Assembly: GCA_905233765.1 (NCBI GenBank)
Contig: CAJOCU010000024.1
Coordinates: 2,397-38,775, forward strand
Direction of reading: 5' to 3'
Source: an uncultured Bacteroidaceae bacterium
GTDB taxonomy: Bacteria > Bacteroidota > Bacteroidia > Bacteroidales > Bacteroidaceae
DNA length: 36,379 nucleotides
Position 1 is the stretch's first letter; each line of letters opens with the position of its first letter. The notes under the pieces were generated by a model that did not search any database, was not told the origin of the DNA, and saw only the letters and a list, made by a program, of their open reading frames with translations. Made by a program: the position numbers and the translations under genes. Of the stretch, positions 1-8,986 are shown piece after piece.

Positions 1-641
1 CGCGCTGGAACGGAATGTAAACTTCTCCCAGGTGCTGCAGGACGCCCTGCGCCACCAGCTGCCGCACCTCCTCCAGAATTTCTTCCATCGGACGGCTCAC
101 GTGAGCGCCCGTGATCAGCGGTATCGCACAGTAGGAGCAATGGCGGTTGCAACCCTCAGAGATTTTGATGTAAGCGTAGTGCGACGGCGTTGTAACGATG
201 CGACCAGGAGTCAGCCTGTCGTCCCACGCCCTGCCCAGGTCTGTCAGCAGGCGGGGCCAGTCGAACTTGCCATACCAGCCATCGACTTCAGGAATCTCCG
301 CCTGCAACTCCTGCAGATAGCGCTGCGAGAGGCAGCCCATCACGAAGAGCTTCTTCAGCGAGCCGTCAGCCTTGCGCTGGCCCTGTTCCAGAATGACATT
401 GATGCTCTCCTCCTTGGCATCACCTGAAGCCGCAGGTGTTGACGACACAGATGTCGCCCTCAGCCACCTCGGGATCATGCTGCACAGCGAACCCGGCGTG
501 GCGCAGCTGCGCCATCAGGCGCTCGCTATCTACCAGGTTCTTGGAACAGCCCAGAGAGATGATGTCTATAGACCCACCCCCCTGCCCCTCCCTTGTATGG
601 AGGGGAGTAGTATGTTTTGCTGTAGAGGAGCTAATCGTCAT
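1..641 (-). pseudogene. rimO: RimO, ribosomal protein S12 methylthiotransferase, 5' part, frameshifted and cut by window edge
   Basis: RimO is a radical-SAM enzyme that methylthiolates a conserved aspartate of ribosomal protein S12. The N-terminal UPF0004 cysteines are visible in LGCSKNL (Cys32), VNTCGF (Cys70) and MGCLSQ, and the radical-SAM cluster motif is CNRHCSYC. The reading frame breaks after NTCGF: at about 418-428 two bases seem to be missing, so GFIGDAKEES becomes GFR followed by TGA. The correct frame then runs on with DAKEESINVIL to the window edge. The last dozen or so codons (positions 1 to about 40) no longer resemble the usual RimO continuation after VAQGV. The family usually starts just before IDIISLGC. 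Here no start codon lies there, and translation must begin at ATG 641 through a palindromic repeat. The gene is probably cotranscribed with ftsY upstream. A real pseudogene and an assembly error near a contig end both remain possible. Confidence 0.85.
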
Positions 642-715
642 TATTTATAATCTTATAGAATCTCAAATCTTGAAGGTGACCACTCCCTCCCTAAGGGAGG
701 GTGAGGGGTGGGTCT
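570..715. repeat. Paired palindromic repeat between ftsY and rimO
   Basis: The left arm at 570-594 (begins AGACCCACCCC, ends CTCCCTT) is the near-perfect reverse complement of the right arm at 693-715 (begins AAGGGAGGG, ends GGGTCT). The left arm also folds on itself with the following GGAGGGGAG. The element fills the ftsY-rimO gap and ends exactly where the conserved RimO core begins, so it encodes about 24 non-family N-terminal residues such as [12 protein letters not shown]. The same architecture recurs at 23423-23535. Confidence 0.8.
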
Positions 716-716
716 G

Positions 717-1679
717 TTATTCTCCAAACAGGCTATCAACGAACGCTCTTCTGTTGAACGGCTGCAGGTCTTCCATCCCTTCGCCAAGACCGATGTAGCG
801 GACGGGGATCTTGAACTGGTCGCTGATGCCAAGCACTACCCCACCCTTTGCGGTGCCATCGAGCTTGGTGATGGCCATCGAGGTGACGTCGGTGGCGGCT
901 GTGAATTGCTTCGCCTGTTCGAAGGCGTTCTGACCTGTGGAGCCGTCGAGCACGAGCATCACATCGTGGGGTGCGTCGGGCACCACCTTCTGCATCACGC
1001 GCTTGATTTTCGAGAGCTCGTCCATCAATCCTTTCTTGTTGTGCAGACGACCGGCGGTGTCAATCAGCACGACGTCGATGTCGTTGGCGACAGCGCTCGA
1101 CAGTGTGTCGAAAGCCACGCTGGCGGGGTCGCTGCCCATCTGCTGCTTCACGACAGGCACGCCCACGCGCTCGCCCCAGATGACGATCTGCTCTACGGCG
1201 GCAGCGCGGAAGGTGTCGGCTGCGCCCAGCATCACCTTCAGGCCAGCCTGCTTGAACTGCCAGGCGAGCTTGCCGATGGTGGTGGTCTTGCCCACGCCAT
1301 TCACGCCGACGACCATCACGACATACGGCTTCTTACCCTCAGGAATCTGGAAGCCTTCCGTGTCGTCGCTGTTATTCTCTGTCAGCAGGGCTGCAATCTC
1401 ATCGCGCAGGATGTCCTTCAGCTCTGCCGTGTTCACATATTTGTCACGGGCTACACGCTCTTCAATGCGACGAATCACATTCAGCGTCGTATCTACGCCC
1501 ACGTCGGAAGTCACCAGCACCTCCTCGAGGTTATCGAGGACATCATCATCTACTTTGCTCTTACCGGCCACGGCACGAGCCAGTTTGCCAAAGAAACTCT
1601 CCTTGGTCTTTTCGAGCCCCTTATCAAGGGTCTCCTTCTGTTCTTGCTTATTGCGAGAGAAAATATTAAAGAATCCCAT
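717..1679 (-). CDS. ftsY: Signal recognition particle receptor FtsY
   Basis: FtsY is the SRP receptor GTPase that docks ribosome-nascent-chain complexes at the inner membrane for cotranslational insertion. The 320-residue protein has a short N-terminal region and NG domain typical of Bacteroidota. Residues 1-110 form the helical N domain. The G motifs follow: GVNGVGKTTT at 125-134, DTFRAAA at 155-161, then DTAGR and TKLDGTAKGG, with the usual C-terminal GLGEGMEDLQPF. I chose ATG 1679 (MGFFNIFSRNK) because it matches the family N-terminus and because the -7 promoter element lies at 1706-1713. The longer reading from 1718 would start upstream of the promoter. The next gene on the same strand is rimO, 75 bases downstream, and the two probably share a transcript. 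Confidence 0.97.
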   Translation of the reverse strand: MGFFNIFSRNKQEQKETLDKGLEKTKESFFGKLARAVAGKSKVDDDVLDNLEEVLVTSDVGVDTTLNVIRRIEERVARDKYVNTAELKDILRDEIAALLTENNSDDTEGFQIPEGKKPYVVMVVGVNGVGKTTTIGKLAWQFKQAGLKVMLGAADTFRAAAVEQIVIWGERVGVPVVKQQMGSDPASVAFDTLSSAVANDIDVVLIDTAGRLHNKKGLMDELSKIKRVMQKVVPDAPHDVMLVLDGSTGQNAFEQAKQFTAATDVTSMAITKLDGTAKGGVVLGISDQFKIPVRYIGLGEGMEDLQPFNRRAFVDSLFGE

Positions 1680-1705
1680 TTCAGCTATCATTGCTTTTTC
1701 GCGTG

Positions 1706-1713
1706 CAAAGATA
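1706..1713 (-). promoter_or_regulatory. ftsY promoter, -7 element TATCTTTG
   Basis: TATCTTTG matches the Bacteroidota primary sigma -7 consensus TAnnTTTG. It lies 27 bases before the ftsY ATG, which fits a leader of about 20 bases. A 7-bp hairpin (TTGTTCC, loop TAAA, GGAACAA) sits immediately upstream at 1719-1736, inside the spacer to the -33 region. It could be an operator or chance. Confidence 0.7.
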
Positions 1714-1780
1714 CTCATTTGTTCCTAAAGGAACAAGATATTCAGAAAGATTAAGATTCTTAAACATGATTAAAACAACA

Positions 1781-1808
1781 AGAGGGACGCCCAAGCGGAC
1801 ATCCCTCT
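1781..1808 (-). terminator. Rho-independent terminator of the thrS-rplT operon
   Basis: Read on the minus strand, AGAGGGATGTCC and GGGCGTCCCTCT pair over 12 positions, two of them G-U, around a GCTT loop. TGTTGTTTT follows at 1780-1772. It lies 26 bases after the rplT stop codon. Confidence 0.85.
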
Positions 1809-1833
1809 GTGTGGTCAGTTACGGTGAACCTCC

Positions 1834-2178
1834 TTACTTGACCTTGGCAACGATAGCCTGGAAAGCCTCGAAGTGGTTCATGGCCAGGTCGGCGAGCACC
1901 TTACGGTTGATCTCGACACCGGCCTTGTGCAGAGCACCCATCAGCTGGCTGTAGCTCATGCCCTCCATGCGGGCAGCAGCGTTGATACGCTGGATCCACA
2001 GAGCACGGAAGCTGCGCTTCTTGTTCTTGCGGTCGCGATAAGCGTAGGTCAGACCCTTCTCCCAAGTGTTCTTGGCAACGGTCCAGACATTCTTGCGGGC
2101 ACCGAAGTAGCCGCGGGTGAGCTTCAGGATTCTCTTTCTTTTTGCACGTGAAGCAACGTGATTAACTGATCTTGGCAT
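1834..2178 (-). CDS. rplT: 50S ribosomal protein L20
   Basis: L20 is a 23S rRNA-binding protein needed early in 50S assembly. In many bacteria it also represses its own operon. The protein is 114 residues, the usual length, and begins [19 protein letters not shown] with the basic N-terminal extension of the family. Landmarks include [24 protein letters not shown] and [11 protein letters not shown]. It is the last gene of thrS-infC-rpmI-rplT and is followed by a strong terminator. The spacer from rpmI is 182 bases and carries AT-rich repeats, longer than I would expect for a translationally coupled pair. Confidence 0.98.
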   Translation of the reverse strand: MPRSVNHVASRAKRKRILKLTRGYFGARKNVWTVAKNTWEKGLTYAYRDRKNKKRSFRALWIQRINAAARMEGMSYSQLMGALHKAGVEINRKVLADLAMNHFEAFQAIVAKVK

Positions 2179-2213
2179 AGTTTTGTTTGTTTTTTGAACG
2201 TAAGCGGATTCTC

Positions 2214-2285
2214 GATTGATGATTGTTGATTGATGATTGATAAAAATCTCTCATCTTTAATCCTTAATCCTTAATCTTTAATCTC
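2214..2285. repeat. AT-rich simple repeats in the rpmI-rplT spacer
   Basis: The 182-base spacer at 2179-2360 contains GATTGATGATT units (2214-2241) and then TTAATCC/TTAATCT units (2255-2285). No gene or clear promoter is visible in it. A leader for L20 autoregulation could lie here, but I see no recognisable L20 leader fold. Confidence 0.6.
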
Positions 2286-2360
2286 TTGATGGCTCAAGCG
2301 TTCGGTTTGACTTTGGGTGATTTCCGAAGAAATACTTGATTAACTCGTTTCTGAAAAAGA

Positions 2361-2558
2361 TTAGCGAAGGAGGAGGAGTTCGCGGACCTGCTTGCGGTTA
2401 GCTGTCACAACAAGGTCGCTGTGCTGCAGGTTACGCTTCTGCTTCTTGGTTTTCTTCGTCAGAATGTGACTGTGATAAGCGTGATGACGCTTGATCTTAC
2501 CCGTTCCGGTCAGCACAAAACGCTTCTTGGCGCCGGAATTAGTCTTTACTTTTGGCAT
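2361..2558 (-). CDS. rpmI: 50S ribosomal protein L35
   Basis: L35 is a small basic protein of the large ribosomal subunit. The 65-residue product has the family N-terminus [14 protein letters not shown], then [20 protein letters not shown] and RNLQHSDLV, which match L35 throughout. It lies between infC (75 bases upstream) and rplT, the standard order for this operon in bacteria. Confidence 0.98.
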   Translation of the reverse strand: MPKVKTNSGAKKRFVLTGTGKIKRHHAYHSHILTKKTKKQKRNLQHSDLVVTANRKQVRELLLLR

Positions 2559-2633
2559 TTTTTTGTTTGTTTAAATTGTTATTATTAACGGCGTGGCAAC
2601 GCATATACCGGGCGCAGCGCACTACCTTTTTCT

Positions 2634-3320
2634 TCAATCGTCCCAGTTTTCGCCTTCCACCTTCGGTCCTGTGTATTCCTTCGGGGCCTTCTGCTGAGGT
2701 TTCTTGCGGACGGGCTCTTCTACGACCGGACGTTCTTCTTCGTCCTCGAAGTCCTCGTCATCAACCAGGGGACCTTCCACAACAGGCTTCTTGGGTGTCA
2801 CCTTCTTTGGAGCGATGAACATGATCATTCGCTTACCCTCGAGAACCGGCATCGATTCCACCTTGCCATATTCCTCCAAGTCCTGAGCGAACCGCAGGAG
2901 TAGCACCTCGCCTTGCTCCTTGAAAAGGATGCTTCGACCGCGGAAGAAGACATAAGCCTTCACTTTGTCGCCATCAGCGAGGAAGCCCATCGCATGTTTG
3001 AGCTTGAAGTTGTAGTCGTGGTCGTCGGTCTGAGGTCCGAAACGAATTTCCTTGACGTCGATCTTCACCTGCTTGGCCTTCATCTCCTTCTGGCGCTTCT
3101 TCTGCTGGTAGATGAACTTCGAGTAGTCGATGAGTCGGCACACAGGGGGCTCCGCATTGGGAGAGATTTCCACGAGGTCAACCCCTTTCTGCTCTGCGAT
3201 ATGCAGGGCATCGCGCAGGGGGAGGACAGTCGATTCAATGTCGTCGCCGACGATTCGCACTTCACGCGCACGAATCTGCTCGTTGACGCGGTACTGGCTT
3301 TTGAGGTTGTCTTTCTTCAT
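2634..3320 (-). CDS. infC: Translation initiation factor IF-3
   Basis: IF-3 binds the 30S subunit, prevents premature joining of 50S and proofreads the start codon and initiator tRNA. The N-domain begins [16 protein letters not shown] and contains [22 protein letters not shown]. The linker is [21 protein letters not shown], and the C-domain ends [17 protein letters not shown]. About 55 further residues form an acidic then basic tail ([25 protein letters not shown]) that goes beyond the conserved fold. I prefer ATG 3320. An in-frame GTG at 3326 is possible, and infC often uses a rare start codon. A perfect ACGGCC/GGCCGT hairpin at 3325-3338 covers the position where a ribosome-binding site would be and might influence initiation. 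thrS ends 54 bases upstream. Confidence 0.96.
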   Translation of the reverse strand: MKKDNLKSQYRVNEQIRAREVRIVGDDIESTVLPLRDALHIAEQKGVDLVEISPNAEPPVCRLIDYSKFIYQQKKRQKEMKAKQVKIDVKEIRFGPQTDDHDYNFKLKHAMGFLADGDKVKAYVFFRGRSILFKEQGEVLLLRFAQDLEEYGKVESMPVLEGKRMIMFIAPKKVTPKKPVVEGPLVDDEDFEDEEERPVVEEPVRKKPQQKAPKEYTGPKVEGENWDD

Positions 3321-3374
3321 AGACACGGCCTTGGCCGTTATTAGGTGATTGTTAATTGATTTGCGGGCGCAAAA

Positions 3375-5303
3375 TTAATACTTTTCTGTCATACTACGCA
3401 CTTCATCGTTGATTTTCTTTGCAAAATCCTCGATTTTCATGCTTCCTTGGTCGCCTTGGCCCTGTCTGCGGACGCTTACAGTGCCCTCAGCCTCTTCTTT
3501 CTCACCTACGATAAGCAGATAAGGAATATGCTTCATCTCGTTGTCGCGGATCTTACGACCGATCTTCTCGGCGCGATCGTCGAGTACGGTACGAACATCA
3601 GCCTGTTCCAGTGCTTGCTGAACCTGCTGTGCGTAGTCGTTGTACTTCTCGGAGATAGGCAGGATAGCCACCTGGTCGGGTGTGAGCCAGAGGGGGAAGT
3701 GGCCTGCAGTGTGCTCGATGAGCACGGCCACGAAGCGCTCCATCGAACCGAAGGGGGCACGGTGAATCATTACCGGACGGTGCTTCTGGTTGTCCTCGCC
3801 TGTATATTCGAGCTGGAAGCGCTCCGGCAGGTTGTAATCGACCTGGATGGTACCCAGCTGCCAACGGCGACCCAGCGCGTCCTTCACCATGAAGTCGAGC
3901 TTGGGACCATAGAAAGCGGCCTCGCCCAGCTCGGTGCGCGTAGTCAGACCTTTCTCCTCACAAGCCTCGATGATAGCGCGTTCAGCAGCTTCCCATACCT
4001 CGTCGGAACCGATATACTTCTCCTTGTTGTTGGGATCGCGCAGGGAAATCTGAGCCTCGAAGTTGTTGAAGTCGAGGGCACCGAAGATGATTTGGATAAT
4101 CTCCATCACACGGATGAACTCCTGCTTCACCTGATCCGGACGGCAGTAGAGGTGTGCGTCATCTTGAGTAAAGGAACGCACGCGCGTGAGGCCGTGGAGC
4201 TCGCCGCTCTGCTCATAGCGATAGACGGTACCGAACTCTGCCAGTCGCAGCGGCAGGGGCTTCGAAGCGAAGATCTCGCAATGGTGAGGGCAGTTCATGG
4301 GCTTCAGCAGGTACTCCTCGCCCTCTTCAGGAGTGGTGATGGGGCGGAAGCTGTCCTTGCCATAGTGGTCCCAGTGACCGGAGGTGACATAGAGGTTCTT
4401 GCCTCCGATATGCGGAGTCATGACTTGCTGGTAGCCATAGCGCTTCTGAATCTTCTTCAGCATATCCTCCAGGCGCAGACGTAGTGCGGTGCCCTTCGGC
4501 AGCCAGATAGGAAGGCCCTTACCCACACGCTCGGAGAACATGAACAGCTCCATTTCCTTGCCGATCTTGCGGTGGTCGCGCTTCTTGGCTTCCTCCATCA
4601 GCGTGATATACTCGTCGAGCAGCTTCTTCTTGGGGAAGGTGATGCCGTAGATACGGGTCATCTGCGGGCGCTTCTCGTCGCCACGCCAGTAGGCAGAGCT
4701 CACAGCCGTGATCTTCACAGCCTTGATGGGAGCGGTATTCACGAGGTGAGGACCACGGCAGAGGTCTGTGAAGGCGCCCTGCGTGTAAGTGGTGATATGT
4801 CCGTCCTCGAGGTCAGCAATGAGCTCGTTCTTGTAGGTCTGACCCTTGTCGCCGAAGAACTTCAGCGCATCAGCCTTGGCAATATCGCGACGCACCAGCG
4901 CTTCCTTGCGCTGTACCAGTTCCATCATCTTCTTCTCGATGGCTTCGAAGTCAGCCTCGCGGATGACGGTGCCCTCAGGGGGCATCACGTCATAGTAGAA
5001 GCCGCGTTCGATGGCAGGACCGATACCGAACTGTGTTCCAGGATAGAGCTCCTGCAGCGCCTCGGCCATCAAGTGAGCACTCGTGTGCCAGAAGGCATGC
5101 TTGCCCTCTTCGTCATCCCATTTGTAGAGCACCAGCTCGGCGTTCTCCGTGATGGGGCGGTTCAACTCCACGGTCTCACCATTCACGCCGCAAGCCAAAA
5201 CGTCGGCTGCCAACCGTGGTGAGATACTCTCTGCAATTTCATAGCCCGTTACGCCAGCCTCACGTTCGAGAACAGAGCCGTCGGGAAGAGTAATTTTAAT
5301 CAT
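3375..5303 (-). CDS. thrS: Threonyl-tRNA synthetase
   Basis: ThrRS charges tRNA-Thr with threonine and edits mischarged Ser-tRNA. The 642-residue length is normal. A TGS domain covers residues 1-61. The editing domain shows HTSAH (73-77) and a CRGPH motif. The class II catalytic core has zinc ligands in [10 protein letters not shown], motif 2 in [20 protein letters not shown] and motif 3 in [13 protein letters not shown]-terminal anticodon-binding domain begins near [14 protein letters not shown]. It is the first gene of the thrS-infC-rpmI-rplT operon and has its own promoter at 5345-5378. All key residues appear intact. Confidence 0.98.
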   Translation of the reverse strand: MIKITLPDGSVLEREAGVTGYEIAESISPRLAADVLACGVNGETVELNRPITENAELVLYKWDDEEGKHAFWHTSAHLMAEALQELYPGTQFGIGPAIERGFYYDVMPPEGTVIREADFEAIEKKMMELVQRKEALVRRDIAKADALKFFGDKGQTYKNELIADLEDGHITTYTQGAFTDLCRGPHLVNTAPIKAVKITAVSSAYWRGDEKRPQMTRIYGITFPKKKLLDEYITLMEEAKKRDHRKIGKEMELFMFSERVGKGLPIWLPKGTALRLRLEDMLKKIQKRYGYQQVMTPHIGGKNLYVTSGHWDHYGKDSFRPITTPEEGEEYLLKPMNCPHHCEIFASKPLPLRLAEFGTVYRYEQSGELHGLTRVRSFTQDDAHLYCRPDQVKQEFIRVMEIIQIIFGALDFNNFEAQISLRDPNNKEKYIGSDEVWEAAERAIIEACEEKGLTTRTELGEAAFYGPKLDFMVKDALGRRWQLGTIQVDYNLPERFQLEYTGEDNQKHRPVMIHRAPFGSMERFVAVLIEHTAGHFPLWLTPDQVAILPISEKYNDYAQQVQQALEQADVRTVLDDRAEKIGRKIRDNEMKHIPYLLIVGEKEEAEGTVSVRRQGQGDQGSMKIEDFAKKINDEVRSMTEKY

Positions 5304-5344
5304 GTGCGTTGTATGCTTTTTCTTATATTTTCACAATTCGGGCG

Positions 5345-5378
5345 CAAAAATACAACTTTATTTCCAAACCGCAGCAAA
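5345..5378 (-). promoter_or_regulatory. thrS operon promoter (TTTG and TATTTTTG)
   Basis: On the minus strand TATTTTTG (5352-5345) matches TAnnTTTG. A TTTG at 5378-5375 lies 22 bases upstream as a candidate -33 element. The leader to the thrS ATG is about 35 bases. Confidence 0.65.
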
Positions 5379-5432
5379 AAAAGTTCCACTTTTTCCACCT
5401 CCACACTCCTTTTCTCCTATAAATGATTCCAT

Positions 5433-5466
5433 TTTTGCCTTTTCATCATAACTTTATATACATTTG
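5433..5466 (+). promoter_or_regulatory. Promoter of the ADP-forming synthetase gene (TTTTG and TACATTTG)
   Basis: TACATTTG at 5459-5466 matches TAnnTTTG. TTTTG at 5433-5437 sits 21 bases upstream, an ideal -33/-7 arrangement. The start codon follows at 5499. This promoter is divergent from that of thrS. Confidence 0.75.
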
Positions 5467-5498
5467 CGCCACATAACAATGAAACACACCACAACGCA

Positions 5499-7586
5499 AT
5501 GATCAACCAGCAACTGCTTGAGCCCGCGAGTATCGTCGTCATCGGCGGCTCCAACAATGTCCACAAACCTGGCGGCGCAGTCGTCCGCAACATCCTCAGC
5601 GGCAACTACTCCGGCACACTCCGCATCGTCAACCCTAAGGAGGACGAGGTGCAGGGCGTTCGCGCCTTCCACGATGTCAGCGAGCTGCCTCCCACGGACC
5701 TCGCCATCCTCGTGGTGGCGGCCCGATTCTGCCCCGACTATGTGGACTTCCTGGCCCGCGAGAAGCAGGTGCGCGCCTTCATCATCCTCTCTGCAGGTTT
5801 CAGCGAGGAGACCGCCGAGGGCGCCCAGCTGGAGCAGCGCATCCTCGACACCTGCGAGCAATACGGCTGCGCGCTGATAGGCCCCAACTGCATCGGACTG
5901 CTCACGCGCTGGCATCACTCCGTGTTCACCAAGCCCATTCCGCGTCTCACACCCAAGGGCGTCGATTTCATCAGCGGCTCTGGCGCCACTGCCGTATATG
6001 TCCTTGAGAGTGCCGTCTCTAAAGGCCTACCATTCAATTCCGTATGGTCTGTCGGCAACGGTCATCAGATTGGCATCGAGAGTGTGTTGGAGTATATGGA
6101 CGAGCACTTCGATGCCGAGCGCGACTCCCTCATCAAACTACTTTATATCGAGAACATCGCGGACCCAGACAAGATGCTCTATCACGCCACCTCGCTCATC
6201 CGCAAAGGGTGCCGCATCGCGGCCATCAAGGCCGGCAGCAGCGAGAGCGGCAGCCGTGCAGCCAGCAGCCACACCGGCGCCATCGCCAGCAGCGATTCAG
6301 CCGTAGAAGCACTCTTCCGCAAGGCCGGCATCGTGCGTTGTTTCTCGCGTGAGGAACTGACCACCGTGGGCTGCATCTTCCAAGCCGTCAAGGACCCAGC
6401 CTTCTTCCACCGCACATCGCCACTGAACATCGCTATCGTGACGCACGCCGGAGGTCCTGGTGTGATGCTCACCGACGCGCTCTCCAAGGGCGGGATGAAT
6501 GTGCCCGTCATCAACGGCGCCATCGCCGATGAGCTGAAAGGCCAACTTCTTCCAGGCTCCTCCGTGGCCAACCCCATTGATATCCTCGCCACCGGCACAC
6601 CGCAGCATCTGGCCACCGCTATCGAATTCTGCGAAGAGCGCCTCACCGACATCGATGCCATCATGGTTATCTTCGGCACGCCGGGACTGGTGCAACTCTA
6701 CGAAGCTTACGATGTCCTCCACACAATGATAGAGAAATGCCACAAACCCATCTTCCCTATCCTTCCAAGCGTGAACACCGCCGGCCCCGAGGTGCACGAG
6801 TTTCTGAAGAAAGGGCACGTCAACTTCTCCGACGAAGTCACACTGGCCACAGCCTTGACACAAGTAATGAAGACGCCCGCGCCCGCCGACCAGAACGTGG
6901 TCATCAACGGCGTTGACGTGCCTCGCATCCGCCGCATCATCGACGGCCTGCAGGAGAACGGAGCCTTCCTCTCCCCAGCCCTTGTTCACGAGCTGCTTCA
7001 GAGTGCCGGCATCCCCACTGTTCCCGAGTTCGTCAGCACTGACAAGGAAGCATTACTCGCCTTCGCCGACCGTTGCGGCTATCCCATGGTTGCCAAGGTG
7101 GTAGGGCCTGTACACAAGAGCGACATCGGCGGCGTGACACTGAACATTCGCAGCCGCGAAGTCCTCGCCGCTGAATTCGACCGAATGATGCAGATTGAGG
7201 GAGTTACTGCCGTCATGGTACAGAAGATGCTCAAGGGCACCGAGCTCTTCATCGGAGCCAAGTATGAGCAGCGCTTCGGCCACGTCGTCCTCTGCGGCCT
7301 CGGCGGCATCTTCGTGGAAGTCCTGCGCGACGTCTCCAGCGGCCTCGCCCCCCTCTCCTACGAGGAAGCCGAGAACATGATCCACAGCCTGCGCGCCTAC
7401 AAGATTCTCAAAGGCACGCGCGGTCAGCAGGGCATCAACCAACGTAAGTTTGCCGAGATCATCGTCCGCCTCTCCACCCTCCTCCGCTTCGCCACCGAGA
7501 TCAAGGAGATGGACATCAACCCCCTCCTCGCCGATGGCGACGACATCGTCGCCGTCGATGCCCGCATACTGGTCGATAAGGGATGA
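5499..7586 (+). CDS. ADP-forming acyl-CoA (acetyl-CoA) synthetase, fused alpha-beta subunits
   Basis: Enzymes of this family convert an acyl-CoA, ADP and phosphate into the free acid, CoA and ATP, giving substrate-level ATP during fermentation. The 695 residues contain a CoA-binding Rossmann domain (SIVVIGGSNN near residue 11), succinyl-CoA-synthetase-like domains and a C-terminal ATP-grasp domain (about 465-695; GYPMVAKVVGPVHKSDIGGV, GLGGIFVEVLRDVS, EMDINPLLA). The phospho-accepting histidine is likely His258 in ASSHTGA. Subunit order alpha then beta matches the fused bacterial form. The substrate could be acetyl-, propionyl- or aryl-CoA; sequence alone does not decide. It is transcribed alone from a clear promoter and ends convergently 42 bases from the next gene. 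Base composition is GC-rich like the core genome. Confidence 0.93.
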   Translation: MINQQLLEPASIVVIGGSNNVHKPGGAVVRNILSGNYSGTLRIVNPKEDEVQGVRAFHDVSELPPTDLAILVVAARFCPDYVDFLAREKQVRAFIILSAGFSEETAEGAQLEQRILDTCEQYGCALIGPNCIGLLTRWHHSVFTKPIPRLTPKGVDFISGSGATAVYVLESAVSKGLPFNSVWSVGNGHQIGIESVLEYMDEHFDAERDSLIKLLYIENIADPDKMLYHATSLIRKGCRIAAIKAGSSESGSRAASSHTGAIASSDSAVEALFRKAGIVRCFSREELTTVGCIFQAVKDPAFFHRTSPLNIAIVTHAGGPGVMLTDALSKGGMNVPVINGAIADELKGQLLPGSSVANPIDILATGTPQHLATAIEFCEERLTDIDAIMVIFGTPGLVQLYEAYDVLHTMIEKCHKPIFPILPSVNTAGPEVHEFLKKGHVNFSDEVTLATALTQVMKTPAPADQNVVINGVDVPRIRRIIDGLQENGAFLSPALVHELLQSAGIPTVPEFVSTDKEALLAFADRCGYPMVAKVVGPVHKSDIGGVTLNIRSREVLAAEFDRMMQIEGVTAVMVQKMLKGTELFIGAKYEQRFGHVVLCGLGGIFVEVLRDVSSGLAPLSYEEAENMIHSLRAYKILKGTRGQQGINQRKFAEIIVRLSTLLRFATEIKEMDINPLLADGDDIVAVDARILVDKG

Positions 7587-7628
7587 TATTACCTGTGATT
7601 GTACGTGATTAATGTACAAACATAAGTC

Positions 7629-8537
7629 CTATATAGGCACGGGGACCAGAGGGCTTGACCAACTCATTCTTCCGAAAGGCCAACATCCAGTCAAAGCGGA
7701 AGGTGAGGTGAATCTTTGGAGGTTACCTGCTTCAACAAGGCTCATGAAATTATCCTGGATTTCACGCAAGTCATCTGTCAGGATACTGTTGCACTTCTCA
7801 GCTATCTCATCCGGAATCTCGTAGCAGCAAGCAGCTATAGCGCCAGCCATACAAGCGATGGTATCTGAGTCTCCACCAAGAGAGATGGCCAGACGAATAA
7901 CCTCCTCGAAAGAGTTTCCCTCCAAGAATGCAATGATGGCCTCTGGCACACTACCCTGACAGGACACATCGAAGCGATACCCGGGACGTATCTCTGCTAT
8001 CGTGCGGTTCAGGTCATAAAAGAAAGTCTGTTCGACGTACTCTTTGATTTCCGGCTTCGTCTTCCCTTCCTTGCAAAAGAACACACTTGCAGCTATCGCC
8101 TGTGCCCCTTTCACACCCTCAGGATGGTTATGGCTCACAGACGCTGTGATAGCCGCAAGTGCCAACGCTTCGTCCAGCGTCCTGGCATACAGTCCCACGG
8201 GGCTCACACGCATTCCGGCTCCATTTCCCCAACTGTTGTATGGCTGTGGATCCTCCTCTTCTAGCCAACTGCGGAACCTACCGCCATAGCCAGCATTCGG
8301 GTAACGGTTACCCAATTCCTGCATACAACATATTAGATGATGCATGGTATGCGCAGGATCCTCCAGCAGCCATTTCGCCACGGCTAACGTCATCACGGAA
8401 TCATCCGTGAACTTTGTCCAGGGTCTGAACAAGTCAAAGTCCGTTGACTTCGTATTATGAAACTCATAGACAGAGCCGATGATATCACCGACCACAGCTC
8501 CAAACATTTTATTTCTTTCCATCATAATGAACCACAT
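7629..8537 (-). CDS. ADP-ribosylglycohydrolase family protein
   Basis: Members of this family (DraG/ARH type) hydrolyse ADP-ribose from modified proteins or nucleic acids with a two-metal centre. The metal-binding signatures are present: GDIIGSVYEF near the N-terminus, FTDDSVMTLAVAKWL, and GGDSDTIACMAGAIA near the C-terminus. The 302-residue reading frame is slightly longer than typical. Family members usually begin at a sequence like MFGAVVGDIIGS, so ATG 8507 or 8522-8525 may be the true start; I kept 8537, which has a GAGGGCGA stretch just upstream. A -7 element at 8643-8650 implies a leader of about 100 bases. The substrate is unknown. No ADP-ribosyltransferase gene lies nearby, so pairing with one in this window cannot be claimed. 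Confidence 0.9.
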   Translation of the reverse strand: MWFIMMERNKMFGAVVGDIIGSVYEFHNTKSTDFDLFRPWTKFTDDSVMTLAVAKWLLEDPAHTMHHLICCMQELGNRYPNAGYGGRFRSWLEEEDPQPYNSWGNGAGMRVSPVGLYARTLDEALALAAITASVSHNHPEGVKGAQAIAASVFFCKEGKTKPEIKEYVEQTFFYDLNRTIAEIRPGYRFDVSCQGSVPEAIIAFLEGNSFEEVIRLAISLGGDSDTIACMAGAIAACCYEIPDEIAEKCNSILTDDLREIQDNFMSLVEAGNLQRFTSPSALTGCWPFGRMSWSSPLVPVPI

Positions 8538-8642
8538 TCGCCCTCTATAGGGGATAATCCTTCTGTTTCTCTATAATCGATTAAAAAATCGGTTAGTTGT
8601 AATTATTCATACTCTGCCGAAACAGTTTTATGCTTGTCGCCA

Positions 8643-8650
8643 CAAAGATA
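8643..8650 (-). promoter_or_regulatory. -7 element TATCTTTG for the ADP-ribosylglycohydrolase gene
   Basis: TATCTTTG on the minus strand matches the Bacteroidota consensus. It lies about 105 bases before the chosen start, the only good match in the 8538-8776 gap. The rest of that gap shows no gene. Confidence 0.55.
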
Positions 8651-8776
8651 CAACTATTTAATTAAAAATGAAAAATGAAAAGAGAACTTTTTGAGTAGCG
8701 AGTGCCATAAAACATGTTTTAATGGCCGAGTCGTGAAAAAAGTCAGCAAGGCTAAAAATGAATGATCGAATGAAAA

Positions 8777-8986
8777 ATGAAAGAGAGAAATAGAAAGATG
8801 ATGGGAAAGACAGAAACAGAGGTGAGTCGCTGGCTGTCGGGAACCCATAACCTTACCTTGGCAACCCTTTGTAAAATCTCTGTTGCTCTTGGACAAGACG
8901 TCATCACAATTCCCAAACATCATCCCTACTCTGTCTTTCAGGAATCTATTCCTGCTGTAGCAGAGGCGGAAGCGGAGTATAATTAA
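8777..8986 (+). pseudogene. Truncated XRE-family helix-turn-helix protein
   Basis: The 69-residue frame carries the second half of an HTH_3 (XRE/Cro) domain. MGKTETEVSRWLSGTHNLTLATLCKISVALG is the recognition helix and following helices as found in HigA-like antitoxins and small Bacteroidales regulators. The N-terminal helices and the long N-terminal segment normally present are missing. The frame is closed upstream by TGA at 8771-8773, and no other frame in 8650-8776 supplies them. I therefore read it as a remnant at the edge of the accessory island, though a short expressed peptide cannot be excluded. It overlaps the end of the convergent membrane-protein gene by a few bases. Confidence 0.6.

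Noticed and set aside
708..1754. Long plus-strand open frame opposite ftsY (348 codons)
   Set aside because: It is the complementary shadow of ftsY, whose GTPase motifs are unmistakable; no start signal or family on the plus strand.
3447..4484. Plus-strand open frame opposite thrS (345 codons)
   Set aside because: Shadow of thrS; leucine-rich composition comes from complementing class II synthetase codons.
7599..7619. Terminator between the convergent synthetase and ADP-ribosylglycohydrolase genes
   Set aside because: Only a 6-bp TTGTAC/GTACAA stem without a T tract; too weak to call.
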